The translations under genes were made by a program, and so were the position numbers. A stretch of 14,909 nt of DNA from Baffinella frigidus (Eukaryota; Cryptophyceae; Cryptomonadales; Baffinellaceae): positions 175,613-190,521 of the forward strand of contig MU646308.1 of NCBI GenBank assembly GCA_026770585.1. The letters are read 5' to 3'. Of the stretch, positions 13,206-14,909 are shown piece by piece. Positions within the stretch are counted from its first letter, which is position 1, and each line of letters begins with the position of its first letter. The notes beneath the pieces were generated by a model. It had not been told where the DNA came from and made no database searches. It saw only the letters and a list, made by a program, of their open reading frames with translations.

Positions 13206-14771
13206 GAGAGAGAGAGAGAGAGAGTCAGACAGAGAGACAGACAGAGAGACAGAGAAGGAGTGAGACAGAGAAGGAGACGCCTGCACCTCAACAAGCCCAA
13301 CACCGAATGGCCGGTCTGTTCCTAAACCCCATAAGGGGATTTTGAATAACCCATAAGCGAGGGGATTTTGAACAACCCATAAGCGATAAGACATACGACC
13401 CTACACCGAATGGCCGGTCTGTTCCAAACCACTCAGAACACTACGGAGAATCATCTTAACCACTCAGAACACTACGGAGAACCATCTAAAGTTTGTGTGC
13501 GCAAAGGCTGGTGGCAGGCCAAACACCGAATTGCCGGTCTATTCCTTTGAATCACCGGGGGGGGGAGAGACAGAGAGAGACAGAGAGAGACAGACAGAGA
13601 GAGAGAGACAGAGACAGACAGACAGACAGACAGAGAAGGAGACAGAGAAGGAGAGAGAGAGAGAGAGAGAGAGACGCCTGCAGGTGTTCTACACAGCGGA
13701 CTTTGAAGGGATTTCTTGAATAACCCATAAGCGATAAGACATACGATTCTACGGTAGGCAACCCGTAGGGACATGGGGGAATTCCTATGGAGAAGGTAAC
13801 GGAAACTCGGGCATTTCCTGCCCGAAAATTCCGTCGTAGCCCGCTGTGTGGCCACTCCGAACACTACGGAGAACCATCCAAGGTCAATTATTGGATTGTT
13901 TCTCAGGAAACACGCTAAAAGTCAGCAATTGTTGGTCACGTTACACCGGATATCCGGTGCTGCGGTTCCTCGTAGTGTCCCAAGTGGCCCCTACGGGTTT
14001 TGGGTTTAGGGTTCAGTTGGTTTATGGTTCAGCTTGTGGGTTTAGGGTTTCGGGTCATTTCCCTCTCAACAAGTAGGCATCTCTCACAAGAAGCCCTCGC
14101 TCGAAAGTCAATTTATCCCCTTGTTTTGAGTCATCTCTCTTACAACGTCAGTTCTCGAAAGTCATCGCTGTCATGAAAGTCACCTCGAACAGGTGCCGGA
14201 CGTGCTAATCGCCTTCTTCTCGGATGGCTTCCCCCTCGAAAAGTGCATCGAGTATTCTCCCGCCCGGTTCATTTATGTTCGTGGTACTACTTATCGGTTC
14301 ATTTATTTGCTTGGTACTAATGAAGAGCGGTCCATTTATTTTCGTGGTACTAATTAAGAATTACTCGGAATAAAGACATCTTATCAACCGACATTCGTCT
14401 GCCACCACTCAGTCTGCACCCAACCACTCATACAGCACCCAACCACTCAGCCTGAACCCAGCCACTCAGTATGCAACTACTCAATCTGCAACCACTCAGC
14501 CTGCACCCAACCACGCATACTGCACCCACTTAGCCTGCAGACGGGCCCGTCCTAGACTTGGTGCTCTCGGTGAGAGGAAACAAAGGTCGGAAACAGAGGC
14601 CTGCCACGGAGTTTACGACTCGTTTGGGGGCTGGTCCCGTGAGATCTGTCCGTGGTCGAAATCTCCTTGGCCTTCTTCGTAGATGGCTTCCCCCTCGAAA
14701 GGTGTATCGAGCACGCTCCCGCCATCAGAGCGCTGATAGACACTCTTGAGCCCCGCCGGCAGGCTGGCCAG
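10432..14771 (+). CDS. VIP1: PPIP5K/Vip1/Asp1 diphosphoinositol pentakisphosphate kinase, N-terminal exons, 3'-incomplete
   Basis: Exons at 11163-11208, 12233-12298, 13058-13098 and 14193-14264 (or its second copy 14652-14771), with a possible first exon at 10432-10455, join in phase. They read ITVGLCAMDKKIKGKPM, then GEFKFIEFGDDLILNKP, then EWP-VPDVLIAFFSDGFPLEK. This is the conserved N-terminus of PPIP5K kinases (family pattern I-x-x-G-V-C-A-M-x-K-K-x-x-S-K-P-M, then FGD..ILN, then WP..D..I.F.S.GFPL.KA). The enzyme family makes 1-diphosphoinositol phosphates from IP6/5-IP7 with an ATP-grasp kinase domain and usually also carries a histidine-phosphatase-like domain; both lie past the window here. 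Introns are 0.7-1.1 kb and repeat-filled. It is divergent from the secreted-protein gene. Confidence 0.85.
10476..10510 (+). pseudogene. Possible acceptor-side echo of PPIP5K exon a
   Basis: CACCGTGTGCAC..TGACAATCCCCTCA resembles the real AACCGTGTGCACATTGCAG|AATCCGATCA at 11144-11172. It lies upstream of exon a. Only the first 11 bp are exact, so this is tentative. Confidence 0.35.
10534..10599. repeat. Dispersed 66-bp repeat, copy 1
   Basis: CTAGCTCTCCCAATCGGGTT..CTATTCTTAAGTTGACATGC recurs at 11964-12029. One copy lies in each of the first two PPIP5K introns. Confidence 0.8.
10652..10796. mobile_element. 145-bp foldback element
   Basis: Arms 10652-10680 and 10767-10796 match except two substitutions and one indel (TTCATCTCGAAGATAACAG..). 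The interior has the near-palindrome TAATTAGGCCTCCTAATTA and resembles that of 6300-6449. Confidence 0.78.
10840..11043. mobile_element. 204-bp inverted-repeat element with two perfect 18-bp palindromes
   Basis: Arms 10840-10862 and 11021-11043 match 22/23 (CCACCAGCAACCCGTAGCAG..). Inside are GAATCCTTGCAAGGATTC (10868-10885) and CCGATGAGATCTCATCGG (10966-10983), both perfect palindromes, and a CCCTACGGTAGG motif. No coding capacity. Confidence 0.7.
11101..11145. repeat. CACCCTG heptamer array before exon a
   Basis: Four to five ACCCTGC units directly upstream of the exon-a acceptor; C-rich on the sense strand. Confidence 0.85.
11163..11208 (+). CDS. VIP1: PPIP5K exon a (NPITVGLCAMDKKIK)
   Basis: 46 nt: 15 codons plus G; acceptor CACATTGCAG|AAT, donor AAAG|GTGCGC. 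NPITVGLCAMDKKIK matches the first strand and conserved C-A-M-D-K-K of Vip1/Asp1 kinases. The final G plus GC of exon b encodes glycine, giving KIKGKPM where most family members have K-x-x-S-K-P-M. Confidence 0.85.
11384..11580 (+). pseudogene. Donor-side echo of PPIP5K exon a, split by a foldback element
   Basis: GGACAAGAAGATC at 11385-11397 and ATCCAAGGAGCGAGGACCTC at 11558-11577 together correspond to exon a's end and donor region (GGACAAGAAAATCAAAG|GTGCGCGG..). A foldback element lies between. It is downstream of exon a. Confidence 0.5.
11394..11560. mobile_element. Foldback element, about 160 bp, with AGATC/GATC target duplication
   Basis: Outer arms 11394-11426 and 11528-11560 match 28/33; inner arms 11448-11467 and 11508-11527 match 18/20. 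AGATC at both ends (11393-11397, 11556-11560) may be the target duplication. Confidence 0.75.
11561..11748. other. Intron segment with GCAACTTTTGG repeats
   Basis: CTGCAACTTTTGG occurs twice and GCAACTTTTGGCCCAAAGTT.. is nearly palindromic (11609-11631). No exon recognised. Confidence 0.5.
11749..11937. mobile_element. 189-bp foldback element, family A copy 2
   Basis: Same length as 376-564 and in reverse orientation. The left end is degenerate (CACAGGAGAACGC); the right end GCATTCTCGAGT is intact. It lies in a PPIP5K intron. Confidence 0.82.
11964..12029. repeat. Dispersed 66-bp repeat, copy 2
   Basis: Copy of 10534-10599 ending GTTGACATGCTG..GTGCTACAAATTC. Confidence 0.78.
12046..12230. 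repeat. C-rich array up to the exon-b acceptor
   Basis: ACACCAA units (12058-12122) pass to CCCCAGA/CCCCGAA/CCCAAAA units that end in the acceptor of exon b. C-rich on the sense strand. Confidence 0.9.
12233..12298 (+). CDS. VIP1: PPIP5K exon b (KPMQELMKRMAKSGEF..)
   Basis: 66 nt: GC, 21 codons, G. Acceptor AAAACCCAG|GC and donor GAGTTTG|GTAAAC. It reads KPMQELMKRMAKSGEFKFI then EFG, matching the KPM..IL.RL...GEF..I.FGD segment of the family. The exon is a unique island directly between two C-rich heptamer arrays; its own acceptor AG is the end of a CCCAAAA-type repeat. Confidence 0.87.
12300..12571. repeat. CCCTAAA/CCCTGAA array after exon b
   Basis: About 35 heptamers including canonical CCCTAAA and CCCTGAA, with ACACTAAA variants. 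It starts one base after the exon-b donor GT. Confidence 0.92.
12572..12597 (+). pseudogene. Acceptor-side echo of PPIP5K exon c
   Basis: GTGACGATCTGACCCTAAAC then AAGCTC matches exon c's start 22/26, and the preceding AAACCCCAAAC is also shared. The acceptor AG is changed to GA. A family B hairpin starts 3 bp after it. Confidence 0.65.
12600..12752. mobile_element. 153-bp hairpin, family B copy 2
   Basis: Arms 12600-12664 and 12688-12752 match 62/65 with a 23-nt loop. Shares AATGGGGTAGTTAGGCCTAC and CTACGGTAGGCC with 6809-6956, and its right flank carries the TTAATAGGGTAACGG end in complement. Confidence 0.88.
12753..13045. other. Unique intron sequence before exon c
   Basis: Mixed-composition sequence with two small hairpins (ATCACGGTTTCGTGAT near 12920; TTCTAAGAATTCGCTTAGAA near 12944). 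No exon or known element recognised. Confidence 0.4.
13058..13098 (+). CDS. VIP1: PPIP5K exon c (GDDLILNKPNTEWP), full copy
   Basis: 41 nt: GT plus 13 codons; acceptor AAACCAG|GT, donor TGGCCG|GTCTGT, phase 0. It reads DDLILNKPNTEWP, equivalent to D-x-V-I-L-N-E-x-V-E-x-W-P in the family. One acceptor-half echo lies upstream (12572-12597) and three donor-half echoes downstream (13287-13313, 13403-13416, 13523-13536). Only this copy has both splice sites. Confidence 0.82.
13123..13277. repeat. (GA)n/(CAGA)n tract after exon c
   Basis: Begins after TTTGAATCACCGGGG, 24 bp past the exon-c donor, and ends in GACGCCTGCA. It includes (CAGA)n at 13190-13204. The tract at 13564-13674 has the same two flanks. 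Confidence 0.93.
13287..13322 (+). pseudogene. Donor-half echo of exon c, copy 1
   Basis: 36 bp identical to 13072-13107: CTCAACAAGCCCAACACCGA.., ending CCG|GTCTGTTCC. It lacks the exon's first 14 nt and acceptor. Confidence 0.8.
13335..13386. repeat. 26-bp tandem repeat, two copies
   Basis: GGGGATTTTGAA[TC]AACCCATAAGCGA at 13335 and 13361, related to the leader of the CCTACGGTAGG module. Confidence 0.85.
13403..13425 (+). pseudogene. Donor-half echo of exon c, copy 2
   Basis: ACACCGAATGGCCG|GTCTGTTCC, identical to exon c's end. Confidence 0.75.
13427..13488. repeat. 31-bp tandem repeat, AACCACTCAGAACACTACGG
   Basis: Two tandem copies (13427, 13458) and a third dispersed copy at 13850-13880 after the CCTACGGTAGG module. 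Confidence 0.8.
13523..13560 (+). pseudogene. Donor-half echo of exon c, copy 3
   Basis: 38 bp matching 13085-13122 with two changes (ACACCGAATTGCCG|GTCTATTCC..ATCACCGGGG). Confidence 0.75.
13564..13674. repeat. (GA)n/(CAGA)n tract, second copy
   Basis: Same left flank (echo of exon c plus TTTGAATCACCGGGG) and right flank (GACGCCTGCA) as 13123-13277. Confidence 0.92.
13747..13851. repeat. CCTACGGTAGG module, copy 3
   Basis: 105 bp homologous to 7025-7130 and 7235-7340, here in the PPIP5K intron; the TTGAATAACCCATAAGCG leader precedes it. Confidence 0.82.
13944..13959. other. Perfect 16-bp palindrome
   Basis: CACCGGATATCCGGTG. Function unknown; could be a chance site or element core. Confidence 0.6.
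13996..14060. repeat. G-rich degenerate heptamers against polarity
   Basis: GGGTTTTGGGTTTAGGGTTCAG and later GGGTTTAGGGTTTCGGG, G-rich on the PPIP5K sense strand; an exception to the strand rule. Confidence 0.6.
14193..14264 (+). CDS. VIP1: PPIP5K exon d, copy with acceptor (VPDVLIAFFSDGFPLEK..)
   Basis: The acceptor CTCGAACAG|GTG is phase 0 and joins EWP to VPDVLIAFFSDGFPLEK and CIEYSPA, matching family D-x-L-I-x-F-x-S-x-G-F-P-L-x-K-A. Homology stops at about 14264, where a 30-33 bp tandem repeat begins; the frame runs through that repeat to a stop at 14355. No convincing donor follows, so this may be an acceptor-side echo of the longer copy at 14652-14771 rather than the used exon. Confidence 0.6.
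14265..14357. repeat. 30-33 bp tandem repeat, three copies
   Basis: CGGTTCATTTATGTTCGTGG.. starts at 14265, 14295 and 14328. It begins where homology of the first exon-d copy ends. Confidence 0.82.
14403..14540. repeat. 19-bp tandem array, ACCACTCAGYCTGCACCCA
   Basis: About seven degenerate copies between the two exon-d copies. Confidence 0.8.
14652..14771 (+). CDS. VIP1: PPIP5K exon d, second and longer copy with donor
   Basis: Forty open codons: VVEISLAFFVDGFPLERC, then IEHAPAIRALIDTLEPRR. The first 24 codons align with 14193-14264 (46 of the last 54 nt identical). The extension IRALIDTLEPRR fits the family's L-R-x-P-F-x-I-N-D-L-x-x-Q region loosely. A donor candidate is CCAG|GTGCCG at 14772, with a second short GCCGGCAGGCTG|GTGAGG just after. 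No AG is placed correctly before it, so it either lost its acceptor or is a decayed duplicate. Confidence 0.45.
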
Positions 14772-14789
14772 GTGCCGCCGGCAGGCTGG
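14753..14789. repeat. 22-bp repeat at the exon-d donor
   Basis: CCGCCGGCAGGCTGG at 14753 and 14775. Each is followed by a possible donor (CCAG|GTGCCG; GCTG|GTGAGG), so it looks like a donor-side echo of exon d. Confidence 0.6.
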
Positions 14790-14909
14790 TGAGGGGGGAG
14801 AAGGGGGAGAGGGGGGAGGAGAGAGAGGTAGAGAGAGAGGAGGAGAGAGAGGTAGAGAGAGAGGAGGAGAGAGAGGTAGAGAGAGAGGAGGAGAGAGAGG
14901 TAGAGAGAG
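14790..14909. repeat. 24-bp purine minisatellite
   Basis: After a G/A-rich lead, the unit GGAGGAGAGAGAGGTAGAGA (plus GAGA) repeats exactly from 14815 every 24 bp to the window end (nearly four copies). Confidence 0.92.

Overview
The window is nuclear eukaryotic DNA. The long open reading frames one would first pick out are mostly microsatellite shadows. The real content is two divergently transcribed, intron-rich genes whose short GC-rich exons (41-402 nt) sit in introns full of telomere-like heptamers, (GA)n tracts and foldback elements. Plant-type TTTAGGG repeats inside introns, GC-rich codons, CGVCGGD-type cysteine repeats and a Vip1-type inositol pyrophosphate kinase suggest an alga, perhaps a prasinophyte green alga such as Cymbomonas or Pyramimonas. 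The lineage is inference only.

Minus strand, 9636 down to 130 and beyond the left edge: a secreted cysteine-rich protein. Six exons join in consistent phase: 9636-9235 (signal peptide plus a C-x-G-x-x-I-D-V-x-W segment), 7466-7362, 4007-3958, 3116-3011 and 1674-1601 (CGVCGG and CDGVPNSG modules), and 220-130 (a second C-x-G..IDV-x-W segment). They give 276 codons, still open at the left edge.

Plus strand, about 10432 to beyond the right edge: the N-terminal exons of a PPIP5K/Vip1/Asp1 diphosphoinositol pentakisphosphate kinase (11163-11208, 12233-12298, 13058-13098, 14193-14264 or a second copy at 14652-14771; a possible first exon at 10432-10455). The two genes are head to head, so 9637-10431 is the likely shared promoter region.

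The most unusual structure is a set of exon-edge 'echoes'. Many exons are accompanied in the flanking introns by partial copies of themselves. Copies of the exon's start, with the splice acceptor, lie upstream of the full exon. Copies of the exon's end, with the splice donor, lie downstream. Exon 2 of the secreted protein has three of each around one full exon. Exon 3 and PPIP5K exon c show the same order. Foldback elements have inserted into several echoes.

Telomere-like repeats also follow transcription: they read mainly CCCTAAA/CCCTGAA on the sense strand of both genes, so the G-rich strand switches sides near the divergent promoter. The introns also hold about ten foldback (MITE-like) elements, including one with perfect 63-bp arms, and purine-tract microsatellites that carry conserved flanks. 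No tRNA, rRNA or CRISPR array was recognised.
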